This document shows, one piece after another, positions 26,101-33,378 of a DNA stretch of 36,200 bases. The stretch comes from Acidobacteriota bacterium. GTDB taxonomy: Bacteria; Actinomycetota; Acidimicrobiia; ATN3. Below the pieces are notes generated by a model. The model was not told the origin of the DNA, ran no database searches, and saw nothing but the letters and a program-made list of their open reading frames with translations. Made by a program: the position numbers and the translations under genes. The stretch spans positions 1-36,200 of the forward strand of contig QEUQ01000022.1 in NCBI GenBank assembly GCA_003577105.1. Reading direction: 5' to 3'. Within the stretch, counting starts at the first letter, position 1, and the number at the start of each line of letters is the position of its first letter.

Positions 26101-26230
26101 TGAGCGGTCTTGGGCGCGAACCCCCGTGGACCGTGCGAGAGGCTGTGATCGGCCTCGTCGCCTGATGCGGTCGGGCACGGTCGCGCCAATCTGCTAGGCG
26201 ATCAAGACGGCTGCTGCTCGGCCTAGCCAT
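23111..26230 (-). CDS. Large secreted SBBP beta-propeller protein with three C-terminal beta-sandwich domains
   Basis: 1039 aa. A basic N-terminal segment and signal-anchor helix (~43-62) precede a DUF7948-type domain (~90-310: FEPNVGQAPDGV, FRFGLPEG-like, VIDPTLTYSTYLGG). Seven propeller blades follow (~311-735), each opening with YSTYLGG or a close variant and containing VAVDSSGAAYVAGYTGSTDF. After PPPVVTISG come three repeated domains (~745-850, ~850-945, ~945-1039) of the carboxypeptidase-regulatory/SpaA-like beta-sandwich type (YVKDxxTAADLNGYPVYAY, GPGRYxxxxxPGxxY, QWFSGAxxF). No C-terminal membrane helix is visible. GGAG lies 7 nt before ATG 26230. Probably a surface-associated binding protein; its ligand is unknown. 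Confidence 0.88.
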   Translation of the reverse strand: MARPSSSRLDRLADWRDRARPHQATRPITASRTVHGGSRPRPLMNLALVVVLAASLAIVVLPRSTESVGREEQVQSTSTQAPVAPSGQNLLASLPARFEPNVGQAPDGVAYTLRAKGFIASLSSDAIRFGLPEGRAAGDADSPDGAGAPVSEQTRVAAVSMTFAGANPQPVIEAGEPQAGVSNYFLGSDQTKWRTDVGGYSKVYYRDLWPGIDMVIYDDHGQVRYDFEIAPGADPGQISLQFEGAQGIAISEEGRLQVDSDFGRLVHRAPFAYQGSERSEVFSRFVMRDERIVGFEVGAYDQGRPLVIDPTLTYSTYLGGGAADWASAVAVDSSGAAYVTGYTGSTDFPTASPFQGVYAGGVESFVTKFSASGSSLAYSSYLGGSSDDTAVSIAIDASGAAYVTGKTFSVDFPTASAFQGFMAGAYDVFVAKVHPSGSSLSYSSYLGGTDIETGRGIAVDSSGAAYVVGDTASATFPTVSPIQGAKAGGTDGFISKVGPAGLVLVYSTFLGGTGFDEARGVAVDSSGAAYVAGYTGSTDFPMVAPLQPSNAGGSDAFVFKANPAGSALDYSTYLGGAGADFALDLEIDSSGSATVVGSTASSDFPMVSASQPSYGGGATDAFATHFAASGASLDYSTYLGGSSADDGRSMELDADGNAIVAGKTSSSDFPTEDPYQADLSGTDDAFMAMLDGTDSALLYSTYLGGTGSEDAQGVAVDSSGNTYIAGPTSSADFPTVGEYQTDQATGDGFLTKHPPPVVTISGTFTGGMWGSISIYSKATGAVTAYQCCIAGSGGSWSIKVPPSNCAAGRGYAILYLPPDDSTQSRWYNDKPNFSGATCVRGPSSGNDMTIPSAAVISGYVKDSATAADIDGASVYAFKADGTYAGFSASGSAGPGRYELLLSSSETYKILVNPGAGYVTQWFSGAQNFTDATAQAPPATANFSVTPADAIDGYVKDASTAADLNGYPVYAYTSAGTFFAKGVTDRGYGPGRYRIQVNPGESYRLVTEGGPYTRQWFSGASSFSTATDNVAPFTANFSLS

Positions 26231-26316
26231 ATTCCATCTCCGTAAGTGAGTCGCTCAAGGGTTACCGCCTTACCGAGAGGCTCGGCGGACTCGACCGCTC
26301 ATGGTAGCAAGGTGGA

Positions 26317-26343
26317 GCGGTGCGAACCGCGGGTGTCACCCGC
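26317..26343 (-). terminator. Overlapping hairpins at the end of the YceI gene
   Basis: GCGGGTG-T-CACCCGC (26329-26343) touches the YceI stop codon, and GCGGT-GCGA-ACCGC (26317-26330) follows immediately in the direction of transcription. The two are alternative folds of a GC-rich segment ~85-110 bp before the large SBBP gene start. There is no T-tract. Confidence 0.4.
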
Positions 26344-27089
26344 TACGCCCTGGCGAATATGACCTTGAACTCGAGCGTGCCCGACGGCTCAACGGTGACG
26401 ATCCCGGCAACGTCGGGGGGTGTGATGTTGTAGTCGGCCATGACGACAAGCTTCGCTCCTGCTATCTCAATCTTCGATCCACTTACCTGAATGTCTAGAG
26501 GAATCGTGACCTTTTTGGTTGTGCCATGGAGCGTAAGGTCGCCTGTGACCTCCGCTGACCCTCTGCCCGACTGCGCATCGCGGAGTGAGATCTTGGCTGG
26601 CTCGGTGGCCGTGAAAGTGGCTGTCGGGTACTTCGCCGTCTCGAGCCCCGACGTCTTCATGCGATTGTCGCGGCGATCCTCGTCACTCTTGAGGCTCGCC
26701 ATGTTGACCTCGATCTTTATGTCGGAGGCGACGAGGTTGTCACCTTCCTTCGCGACCGTAAAGCCTCCTTTGATGTCGGATGTGCGCCCCACCGCATCAC
26801 TAGATGCAGGCAGACGGGCGAGTTTCTCACGCACCCGGTAGCCGGCCTCGGAACCAGTTGTCACGCTCCACTTGCCGACGAAGTCCACGTCACTTGCCGG
26901 TGAGCCGGTAACCGGTGTAGCGGGCTTCTCGAGCTGGAGCTTCTCGGGGGAGTCTTTCTTAGCAAAGAAGAAGTAGGCGCCAGCGGCCGCAACTACCACT
27001 ACCAAGACCAAGATAGCTACGAGGCCGAGCCACTTTCGCCCACCGCCTCCCGCGCCGTGAGCAACCGGTTCCTGTGGGTACGCATCCAT
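26343..27089 (-). CDS. Membrane-anchored YceI-family lipid-binding protein
   Basis: 248 aa. A short cytoplasmic Gly-rich start, one transmembrane helix (~20-43), a spacer and a YceI lipocalin-like beta-barrel (~70-248). YceI marks: WSVTTGSEAGYRVRE, DIKIEVNMASLKSDEDRRDNRMKTSGLETAKYPTATFTAT, and VTGDLTLHGTTKKVTIPL. YceI proteins bind polyisoprenoid-type lipids between membranes or at the cell surface; an N-terminally anchored form is common in actinobacteria. ATG 27089 is chosen because GGGGAG lies upstream at usable spacing; a GTG at 27098 adds three residues. It is upstream of the SBBP gene on the same strand and could be co-transcribed, though hairpins lie between. Confidence 0.88.
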   Translation of the reverse strand: MDAYPQEPVAHGAGGGGRKWLGLVAILVLVVVVAAAGAYFFFAKKDSPEKLQLEKPATPVTGSPASDVDFVGKWSVTTGSEAGYRVREKLARLPASSDAVGRTSDIKGGFTVAKEGDNLVASDIKIEVNMASLKSDEDRRDNRMKTSGLETAKYPTATFTATEPAKISLRDAQSGRGSAEVTGDLTLHGTTKKVTIPLDIQVSGSKIEIAGAKLVVMADYNITPPDVAGIVTVEPSGTLEFKVIFARA

Positions 27090-27149
27090 CTGAATCACTC
27101 TCCCCGCGACTTGGAGTAAGACAGAAGCATAGGCCGGTACGCGGGCCCG

Positions 27150-27479
27150 TCAGTCCAGTCCAAGGGCGATCGTAAGCGCCCTGCCCAACTCCGCTTGTTT
27201 CGCTTGGCCAAGCTTGCCTTTGCGGCGCTTCAAGACGGTCTTGGGAAGTGTGAAGACGTTGTCACAGTTGGCAACTGAGTCGTGCCCGAGACCCTCGTCA
27301 CTGCCAAGCTCCACTTCAGCGACGTGGCCTCGATACGTCGTCGTCACCAAAACGCACACCACGGAAGTCATCAGAGGAATCGCCGCATCGCGCGTGACCA
27401 CAACGACCGGGTGAGAGCCGACCCCCGGTATCGACGCATCCCAGACTTCGCCTCTCGAAATCAAGTCTCGGCGAGACAT
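27150..27479 (-). CDS. MazF/PemK-type mRNA interferase toxin
   Basis: 109 aa. RGEVWDASIPG, then HPVVVVTRD and VCVLVTTTYRGHVAEVEL match the MazF/PemK fold; the NCDNVFTLPKTVLKRRKGKL segment is the usual core with Thr before the final helix. The protein cleaves RNA and is neutralised by the protein of the preceding gene. The start ATG 27479 lies inside the end of the antitoxin gene (19-bp overlap), so the two are translated together. The operon is followed by the YceI gene after ~60 bp. The Arg that supplies catalysis in characterised MazF proteins could be that in VVVTRD, but this is by eye. Confidence 0.87.
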   Translation of the reverse strand: MSRRDLISRGEVWDASIPGVGSHPVVVVTRDAAIPLMTSVVCVLVTTTYRGHVAEVELGSDEGLGHDSVANCDNVFTLPKTVLKRRKGKLGQAKQAELGRALTIALGLD

Positions 27480-27712
27480 GCAGCGACCGAGAACGATGCA
27501 ATATCAGCAAGCAGGGCCTCGTGGCCTTGCTCGCTCTCGGCGTATCTCCGCCGATATGACTCAACAATCGCCTCTTCGCCGTGGCGGCTAAGCCACTCAG
27601 AGACCGCAGCTGCCACCGCTCCGCCTCTTGTGGCGGCCAAGCCAGCGGCTACAGCTCTGTCAAGTGCTTGGACTACAGACTCATCGAGGCGAGACGTGAC
27701 AGGAATGCTCAT
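27461..27712 (-). CDS. Ribbon-helix-helix antitoxin (MazE-type)
   Basis: 83 aa. The N-terminal SIPVTSRLDESVVQALDRAV is the DNA-binding beta-strand and helix of a ribbon-helix-helix fold, followed by a helical middle and a flexible C-terminal end that likely wraps the toxin. It should neutralise the toxin and repress its own promoter. I trimmed the start to ATG 27712, the first Met that fits the RHH domain; an upstream open frame begins with an unrelated hydrophobic stretch. That ATG lies 6 nt after a perfect TATAAT, so the message is probably leaderless. The gene overlaps the toxin gene by 19 bp. Confidence 0.82.
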   Translation of the reverse strand: MSIPVTSRLDESVVQALDRAVAAGLAATRGGAVAAAVSEWLSRHGEEAIVESYRRRYAESEQGHEALLADIASFSVAACLAET

Positions 27713-27718
27713 TCGGCA

Positions 27719-27747
27719 ATTATAAGCTCTTGAATACGAAATGTACA
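27719..27747 (-). promoter_or_regulatory. Promoter of the MazEF-type operon, apparently leaderless
   Basis: On the minus strand TGTACA (27742-27747, 4/6 of the -35 consensus) is 17 bp from TATAAT (27719-27724, 6/6). Six bases (27713-27718) separate TATAAT from the antitoxin ATG (27710-27712). Transcription from this promoter would begin at or next to the A of the start codon. TGTACA is itself palindromic and could be an antitoxin-binding half-site. Confidence 0.72.
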
Positions 27748-27772
27748 CGGCCAAGGGGGCTGGCAGCGCACC

Positions 27773-28915
27773 TCAGGCGACTACCGCCGCCTCGCGCAAC
27801 TCAGCGATTTCTCCCTCTGAAAACCCGGCGTCGGCAAGGATTCCGTCAGTGTGCTGACCGGGATGCGCCGGTGGCACAGGTATTTCAGGATCGGTCCGCG
27901 AAAACCGCGGCGCGGGGCGAGCCTGTAGCACACCAGCAATGTCCACAAATGTTGAACGCTCGACATTGTGCGGGTGCGATGGCGCCTCTGCCATTGTCAG
28001 CACCGGGGCAAAGCAGACGTCTGTGCCTTCGAGGAGCTCGCACCACTCATCGCGAGTCTTCTCTTTGAAGATCTTGGCCAGCCGCTGTTTCAGCATCGGC
28101 CAGTTGCCGCGGTCCATCTGCCACGGGAGATCCTCGCCCTCTAGTCCCAACCGCTCAATTAGCTCCTTGTAGAACTGCGGCTCGATCGAGCCGATCGATA
28201 CGTACTTGGAGTCCGCTGTTTCATAGACGTCGTAGAAATGTGCGCCCGAATCCAAGATGTTGGTTCCTCGCTCATCGTTCCAGACGCCCATCGCCCTAAA
28301 TGAGTGAAACATCGTCATCAGAATCGCCGCACCGTCGACCATCGCGGCATCGACAACTTGCCCCTTGCCGGACTTCGCTGCCTCGACAAGGCCACATGCA
28401 ACCCCGAAGGCGAGCAGCATGCCGCCACCGCCGAAGTCACCGACGAGATTGAGCGGCGGCGTCGGGGGCTCACCCGCCCGCCCAACGGGTTCGAGCGCCC
28501 CAGCCAGCGCGATGTAGTTGATGTCGTGCCCGGCAACTTCGGCCAGTGGGCCGTCCTGGCCCCAGCCGGTCATGCGTCCGTAAACGAGTTTGGGATTGGC
28601 AGCCAATGCGACGTCGGGGCCGAAACCGAGCCGCTCAGCCACTCCGGGGCGAAAACCCTCGATCAGCGCGTCGGCTGACTCGACTAGCTTTAGCAGGACT
28701 TCAGCGCCACGGGGATCTTTCAGATTGAGGCCGACCGAGCGCCTTCCCCGGTTAAGCAGATCGAGCGATGGCGAATCAGGGATCTGCTTCGGAACCTTAT
28801 CTGCCCGGTCGATCCTGATGACCTCCGCGCCCATGTCCGCAAGCATCATGGCGCAGAACGGGCCCGGACCTATGCCGGCCACCTCGATGACTTTGACTCC
28901 CGTGAGCGGTCCCAT
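27773..28915 (-). CDS. Alpha-methylacyl-CoA racemase (CaiB/BaiF family)
   Basis: 380 aa, intact. It begins with LTGVKVIEVAGIGPGPFCAMMLADMGAEVIRID, the type III CoA-transferase N-terminal fold. Racemase-type residues are visible: His ~130 in GHDINYIAL, Asp ~160 in VGDFGGGGM and Glu ~232 in DVYETADSKYVSIGSIEPQFY. These agree with the catalytic His/Asp/Glu of mycobacterial MCR. The enzyme would epimerise 2-methylacyl-CoA for beta-oxidation of branched chains or sterol side chains. ATG 28915 has GGGATG upstream. It stands 61 bp before the antitoxin gene. A decayed paralog lies at 34275-35166 in the same orientation. Confidence 0.9.
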   Translation of the reverse strand: MGPLTGVKVIEVAGIGPGPFCAMMLADMGAEVIRIDRADKVPKQIPDSPSLDLLNRGRRSVGLNLKDPRGAEVLLKLVESADALIEGFRPGVAERLGFGPDVALAANPKLVYGRMTGWGQDGPLAEVAGHDINYIALAGALEPVGRAGEPPTPPLNLVGDFGGGGMLLAFGVACGLVEAAKSGKGQVVDAAMVDGAAILMTMFHSFRAMGVWNDERGTNILDSGAHFYDVYETADSKYVSIGSIEPQFYKELIERLGLEGEDLPWQMDRGNWPMLKQRLAKIFKEKTRDEWCELLEGTDVCFAPVLTMAEAPSHPHNVERSTFVDIAGVLQARPAPRFSRTDPEIPVPPAHPGQHTDGILADAGFSEGEIAELREAAVVA

Positions 28916-29036
28916 TGTTCACATCCCTACTAGCAGCATCGCGGCTTCGTGTCATCGAATAGTGACGCACGACTTCTAGAGGCCCCAAACCTACGACATT
29001 GCAAATTGCCGGCGCTGTTCGCGAGCGCGGGGCGAG

Positions 29037-30740
29037 CTACGAGCCGAGCTGGGCCGCCGATCGGGCATAGACCTCGCGCCCCGCGCTCACTGTCAGATCA
29101 ACCTCGATCGATAGCAGATGGTCTGCGGGCGCTGCGGTCGGATCCCTTGTCAGCAAGACGAGGTCTGCGCGTTTTCCTTCTGTGATCGTTCCAACTTCAT
29201 CGGCGGTCAGCGATGCGTCGGCTGCGCTCGACGTGTAGAGCCGGAGCGCCTCGGTGGCGTCAATGCACTCCTGTGTCTCGAATCCATTTCTTGTGACGCA
29301 GGTATGAATCGCAGCAAGAACACTCGTGTCCTCAATGGGTGCATCAGATGCACCGGCGACTGTCACACCGGCCGCACGAAGTGACCGAAACGGATACACC
29401 CACTTCACGCGGTCAGGACCAAGCCGCAGCGGGAGCCATTGACGCTCGCTGCGAATAAAAAGTGGCTGGACTGCGGCAACTACGCCGAGCTCCGCGAAAC
29501 GCTCAACCGCTGACCGCGAAAGGACTGACGCGTGCTCGATTCGGTGCTTCGTATTGGTCGGCGCGTCATCGGGGTGGCGAGCCTTGAGCTCGGCGAAGAG
29601 ATCCAGGGCCGAGTCATTGGCGGCATCGCCAATTGCGTGAACGCAAATCTGGAGACCGGCAAGATGCGCCTCTTCCATGCGGCGCGCACACTCATCTCGG
29701 GCGATCGTGAACATGCCGCTCTGCGAATCATCATCTGAATAGGGCTGGTGCATGCGGGCCGTTCGAGCACCCAATGTCCCGTCGAGGTAGATCTTGATTC
29801 CCTCGACGCGCCTGGCCGATGCAGGATCGTGAAGCTGCGAGTCGCGCAATGCGAGCGCCTTGTCGATGTCCGCTCCGGCGAGGATTGCATTGATCGCGAT
29901 CGGGACTTCGTCGAGAAACATCTGCATCGCGATCGTCTCGAGCGCCCCAGATTCACCAGCCGGGCCCTCGCTGTCAGTCTGAAGAACCACTCCCGCCGAA
30001 GTGATGCCATTGGCAACAAGACGCTCGAAGACGCGCCTTGTTGCATCTCGCAGCGCGTCGATGCTCGGTACCGGCACCGCACCAATCAGCGCTTGCGCCG
30101 CGCTCTCGAAACAGAGACCGCTGAGCGAGCCATCGGATTCACGGCCAAATGCGCCTCCCTCTGGATCAGGGGTCTGCTCGGTGATTTGTGCACCTCTCAA
30201 CGCAGCACTGCTCCCCATGGCGGTATGGCCATCGCGGCGAAACAGCACTATCGGCACGTCTTCGCTTAGAGAATCGAGCTCTTGGCGAGTTGGGAGTCGC
30301 TTCTCGTCGAGTTTCTCGTGATCGATCTGGACGCCCATGACCCACTCGCCCGGCCCGGCTCGGCGCACTCGATCGCCAATTGCGTCAAGAACGTCCTTGA
30401 CTGACACGCAAGGGGTCAGGTCGAGGTGATGCTCATAGAAGGCCATCGGCAACGGGTGGAGGTGGACATCGTGAAAGCCGGGGAGGAGTGCCCGGGATCC
30501 CAAGTCGACGACGCGCGGGGCGCCGGGAGCATCACCGGTGTTCGTATCGTTCCCGGGGGTCGCGCTCATCCCGATTGATCGGCGGCAGTCTGCCTCACTT
30601 CCTACTGCGACAATGCGCCCCGCCCGCGTCGCAACAGCTTGGGCCCCAGGGCGTCTGGGGTCCATGGTGATAATGCTGCCCCCGACGTAGAGCACCCCGG
30701 CCCTGTCATCGGCGACCTCCCCGGCGGCGAGCCTGCTCAC
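29037..30740 (-). CDS. YtcJ-like amidohydrolase (amidohydrolase family 3)
   Basis: 567 aa. N-terminal beta-sandwich (YVGGSIITMDPRRPGAQAVA, RAGRIVAVG) followed by the metal-site HxH in LLPGFHDVHLHPLPM. Later KHRIEHASVLS and the closing Asp in GASDAPIEDTSVLAAIHTC match the family, whose members are zinc-type hydrolases of amide, carbamate or related bonds; YtcJ-like members are mostly uncharacterised. A GTG start at 30740 overlaps the enolase-superfamily stop by 4 bp (GTGA). No signal peptide is seen, so it is cytoplasmic. Together with the enolase-superfamily gene it suggests a two-step degradative pathway. The substrate cannot be named. Confidence 0.9.
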   Translation of the reverse strand: MSRLAAGEVADDRAGVLYVGGSIITMDPRRPGAQAVATRAGRIVAVGSEADCRRSIGMSATPGNDTNTGDAPGAPRVVDLGSRALLPGFHDVHLHPLPMAFYEHHLDLTPCVSVKDVLDAIGDRVRRAGPGEWVMGVQIDHEKLDEKRLPTRQELDSLSEDVPIVLFRRDGHTAMGSSAALRGAQITEQTPDPEGGAFGRESDGSLSGLCFESAAQALIGAVPVPSIDALRDATRRVFERLVANGITSAGVVLQTDSEGPAGESGALETIAMQMFLDEVPIAINAILAGADIDKALALRDSQLHDPASARRVEGIKIYLDGTLGARTARMHQPYSDDDSQSGMFTIARDECARRMEEAHLAGLQICVHAIGDAANDSALDLFAELKARHPDDAPTNTKHRIEHASVLSRSAVERFAELGVVAAVQPLFIRSERQWLPLRLGPDRVKWVYPFRSLRAAGVTVAGASDAPIEDTSVLAAIHTCVTRNGFETQECIDATEALRLYTSSAADASLTADEVGTITEGKRADLVLLTRDPTAAPADHLLSIEVDLTVSAGREVYARSAAQLGS

Positions 30741-31915
30741 CTGCCAATCCGCACCGGCTCGGCTACCGAGTACTTGTCTAGCGCGTCGAGATCGATCTCA
30801 ACCCCCCAGCCGGTTCCCGACGGCACTTCGACACAGCCATTGGAGTACACAAGCCCATCGGCTAGCAGATCCGATTCCCACATGAGCTTCCCGAAGATCT
30901 CGACGTCGTGGCCCAGGTCGAAATAGCGGGCCGCGCCGAGATGAACCATTGCGGCAGATGCGAGACCAAGCGGCTGGTTGTGCAGTATCACGCCCATGCC
31001 GCGCAACGCTGCGTAGTCGATTGCAGCCATGGCCGAGGTGAGCCCACCCGGCCGCTCGGTATTGAGTCCGACGACCCCAATCGCGCCCAGCTCGCTCTGC
31101 GCGACAAGATCTGTGAGCGAAAAGAGCCCCTCGTGGGTGAAGACCGGAGTTCCGACGTTGCGCTGCACAGTCACGAGCCCGGCAAGATCGCCGATCGCGA
31201 CGGGCTGCTCGGCAGCGTCGATTCCGAACTCCTCTATGCCCTTGATAGCGCGAATCGCCTCGTGTGGGCGGTAAGCCTGGTTGTAATCAACTCTGATCCG
31301 AATCTCATCACCGACGGCGTCTCTTACCGCGGCGACGACCTCGCGATCCAGCGAGACTCCCGTCCCGAGCTTGAGGCGGATCGTCTTCGAACCTGAATTC
31401 ACAAAGAACTTGGCCAGCGTGACTGTCTGGTCCACAGGCCCCAGTGGAATGAGCGCGCACAGGGGAATCGCGTCGACGCACTTGCCGCCAAGCAAGTCAT
31501 ATGCCGGCCGGCCGATCGCCTTGGCGGCCAAGTCGTAACAGGCCATGTCCAACAGACCTTTGGCGACTTCGTTGCGCGCGACGTTTCGGTTCATGCGCGC
31601 GGCTATTGCCCGGGTGTCAAAGGGGGATGCGCCGATAACGTAACGAGCGAGTGAATCCCTGACAGACGAGACCACCTGTCCAGCACTTACGGCAGTCTCG
31701 GGGAGCCAGACAAAGACCTCGCTCCACCCGACGACGCCATCTTCAGACTCTATGCGGCAAATCACGAACTCACCGAATTCCCAGGGCTCTTCTGCTGGAA
31801 TTGCCATGCCGAGCCCCGTCGGAGACTCATCCATGCGGGCTTTGGCCATCTCGGCGAGTGGAACGTTCAACTCGTAGAGGGTCAGCTCGGCAACCTTGAC
31901 CTGTATTACGTCGAT
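30737..31915 (-). CDS. Enolase-superfamily enzyme (mandelate racemase/muconate cycloisomerase group)
   Basis: About 392 aa if started at ATC 31915. The barrel carries TIRLKLGTGVSLDREVV, then IRIRVDYNQAY (metal Asp), AAEQPVA (metal Glu) and VFTHEGLFS; the usual lysine of the MLE subgroup after the sixth strand appears replaced (VVGLNTERPGG), and LHNQPLG follows. This makes the reaction class uncertain: a racemase, lyase or cycloisomerase. The first canonical start is TTG 31870, but the typical N-terminus (VKVAELTLYEL, then NVPLAEM) lies upstream in frame. AAGGAG at 31925-31930 points to ATC at 31915 (9 nt) or ATA at 31906. It overlaps the amidohydrolase gene by 4 bp. Confidence 0.82.
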   Translation of the reverse strand: MDVIQVKVAELTLYELNVPLAEMAKARMDESPTGLGMAIPAEEPWEFGEFVICRIESEDGVVGWSEVFVWLPETAVSAGQVVSSVRDSLARYVIGASPFDTRAIAARMNRNVARNEVAKGLLDMACYDLAAKAIGRPAYDLLGGKCVDAIPLCALIPLGPVDQTVTLAKFFVNSGSKTIRLKLGTGVSLDREVVAAVRDAVGDEIRIRVDYNQAYRPHEAIRAIKGIEEFGIDAAEQPVAIGDLAGLVTVQRNVGTPVFTHEGLFSLTDLVAQSELGAIGVVGLNTERPGGLTSAMAAIDYAALRGMGVILHNQPLGLASAAMVHLGAARYFDLGHDVEIFGKLMWESDLLADGLVYSNGCVEVPSGTGWGVEIDLDALDKYSVAEPVRIGR

Positions 31916-32011
31916 TGCAGCTCTCTCCTTAGGATGCGCGGTTCAGGCCCGCCCGGTGAGACTAGCCTCTGGTGTCGTGCGAGGTTCGAACTGCCGATAC
32001 TGTAAATCTGT

Positions 32012-32023
32012 ACATCGCGATGT
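32012..32023. promoter_or_regulatory. 12-bp palindrome upstream of the enolase-superfamily gene
   Basis: ACATCGCGATGT is an exact palindrome ~100 bp upstream of the presumed start of the minus-strand enolase-superfamily gene, in the 233-bp gap after the quinone oxidoreductase gene. It could be an operator for the catabolic operon. No adjacent regulator gene is present. Confidence 0.35.
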
Positions 32024-32148
32024 CGTTATTTCGCACATTGCCAGTGTTTCCAGCTCAAAGTTGATCTGATCGCGATTGGTGCGTACTGCTCGATTTGTCA
32101 CTGATCACATCTGAATTGAAGCTGGTGCCACCTTTGCGAAGTCCGGCG

Positions 32149-33129
32149 CTATTCGGGGATCGTGACTACGACCTTGCCGAGCGCTCCCCGGTCGGCAAGT
32201 AGCCGGATTGCCTCTCCCGCATGCTCAAGGGGATAGGTTTTCGAAACGTGCGGGCGAAGCTTCCCCTCGCTCCACCAAGTCATCAGCTGCTCGACATTGG
32301 CCTTGTGACGCTCAGGCTCGCGGGCGACAAACGCACCCCAGAAGACACCTACCGCCTGACATCCCTTTAAGAGGAGAAGATTTAGCGGAATCTTCGGAAT
32401 GTCGCCGGCAGCGAAGCCGACTACGAGGTAGCGGCCATTCCACGCCATTGAGCGGAGCGCCGGCTCGGCGTAGGGACCGCCGACGGCGTCATAGACAACA
32501 TCGGCGCCTAACCCTCCGGTTAGGTCTCGCATCCTCTTCTTTAGGTCTTCTTCCACGTAGTTGATCGTCTCGGATGCGCCGTACTCCCGGCAGAGAGCCA
32601 GCTTCTCCTCGGTGGACGCAGCTGCAATTACCCGGGCACCGAGAAGCTCGCCGAGTTCCACGGCTGCGAGGCCGACACCACCGGCCGCGCCTAGCACCAC
32701 CAGACTCTCGCCGGGCTGAATGTGTCCTCGATCAACCAGCGCGTGCTGCGATGTCCCGTAGGCGTACATGAATGCCGACGCATGAACGAGGTCGATGCCG
32801 TCTGGAACCGGGACGCAGCTTTCGGCGTTGACGACCACTTTCTCTGCCAGCCCGCCGAATCCCGGCGAGGCAAAAACGGCGTCTCCGACGGCGACGTTTT
32901 CGACCCCGCTGCCAACGTCACTGATGATCCCGGAGACCTCGGCGCCAGGCGAAAAAGGCATTGGGGGCTTGAACTGGTACTTGCCTTCGATTGCCAAGAC
33001 ATCTGGGAAGTTGATGGCGCAGGCCGCGACGTCAATCACCGCTTGGCCTGACTTGGCAACCGGATCATCGACGCTCTCAACGACCAGCGATTCCGGCGGC
33101 CCGTATTCCTTGCATAGAACTGCTCGCAT
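32149..33129 (-). CDS. Zinc-independent NADPH:quinone oxidoreductase (MDR family)
   Basis: 326 aa, full length. The N-terminal GroES-like domain (MRAVLCKEYGPPESLVVESV, PGAEVSGIISDVGSGVENVAVGD) lacks the Cys/His zinc ligands of alcohol dehydrogenases. The Rossmann part has VVLGAAGGVGLAAVELGELLGARVIAAAS (AAGGVG NADPH-binding), VVYDAVGG and a conserved FAAGDIPKIPLNLLLLKG segment. It reduces quinones or enoyl-CoA-like alkenes with NADPH. The ATG 33129 lies 7 nt after TACGGT with no ribosome site, so a leaderless message is possible. It shares orientation with the racemase-amidohydrolase-enolase group, and its stop is ~235 bp upstream of the presumed enolase-superfamily start. Confidence 0.9.
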   Translation of the reverse strand: MRAVLCKEYGPPESLVVESVDDPVAKSGQAVIDVAACAINFPDVLAIEGKYQFKPPMPFSPGAEVSGIISDVGSGVENVAVGDAVFASPGFGGLAEKVVVNAESCVPVPDGIDLVHASAFMYAYGTSQHALVDRGHIQPGESLVVLGAAGGVGLAAVELGELLGARVIAAASTEEKLALCREYGASETINYVEEDLKKRMRDLTGGLGADVVYDAVGGPYAEPALRSMAWNGRYLVVGFAAGDIPKIPLNLLLLKGCQAVGVFWGAFVAREPERHKANVEQLMTWWSEGKLRPHVSKTYPLEHAGEAIRLLADRGALGKVVVTIPE

Positions 33130-33342
33130 GGCGCTTACCGTACCGGAGACTCGCCTCGCCTTGAAATCCGTGGCTATTCGCTATGGGCGCGATCACAAGC
33201 GGAGTCCTGTCAGCCACGAATGCCGGGACACTTGGAGGCTCCATGGTCTCCAACAAACTCGGGGCGATTCGACCCGTCTGACCGGCAAATACTGCGGACC
33301 CGATGGCCACGTGTGTCCGCACTGACACGCGGCGACTATGAA

Positions 33343-33371
33343 TTGACATATTGATGTCGCTAGCATATGTT
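33343..33371 (+). promoter_or_regulatory. VapBC promoter with embedded operator, apparently leaderless
   Basis: TTGACA (33343-33348, perfect -35) is 17 bp from TATGTT (33366-33371, 4/6 -10). The ATG at 33379 is 7 nt past the -10 box, so transcripts should start at or just before the start codon. Within the spacer lies the inverted repeat GACAT-ATTG-ATGTC (33345-33358), a natural site for the antitoxin to repress its own promoter. Confidence 0.75.
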
Positions 33372-33378
33372 TTGATGC

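Noticed and set aside
31976-31996. GGTTCGAAC-like sequence resembling a tRNA T-loop
   Set aside because: The flanking bases cannot form a T-stem or acceptor stem, and no anticodon arm is present.
33130-33342. Gene or RNA in the gap upstream of the VapBC promoter
   Set aside because: Open frames there are shadows, with no ribosome site or domain; only small imperfect repeats were seen.
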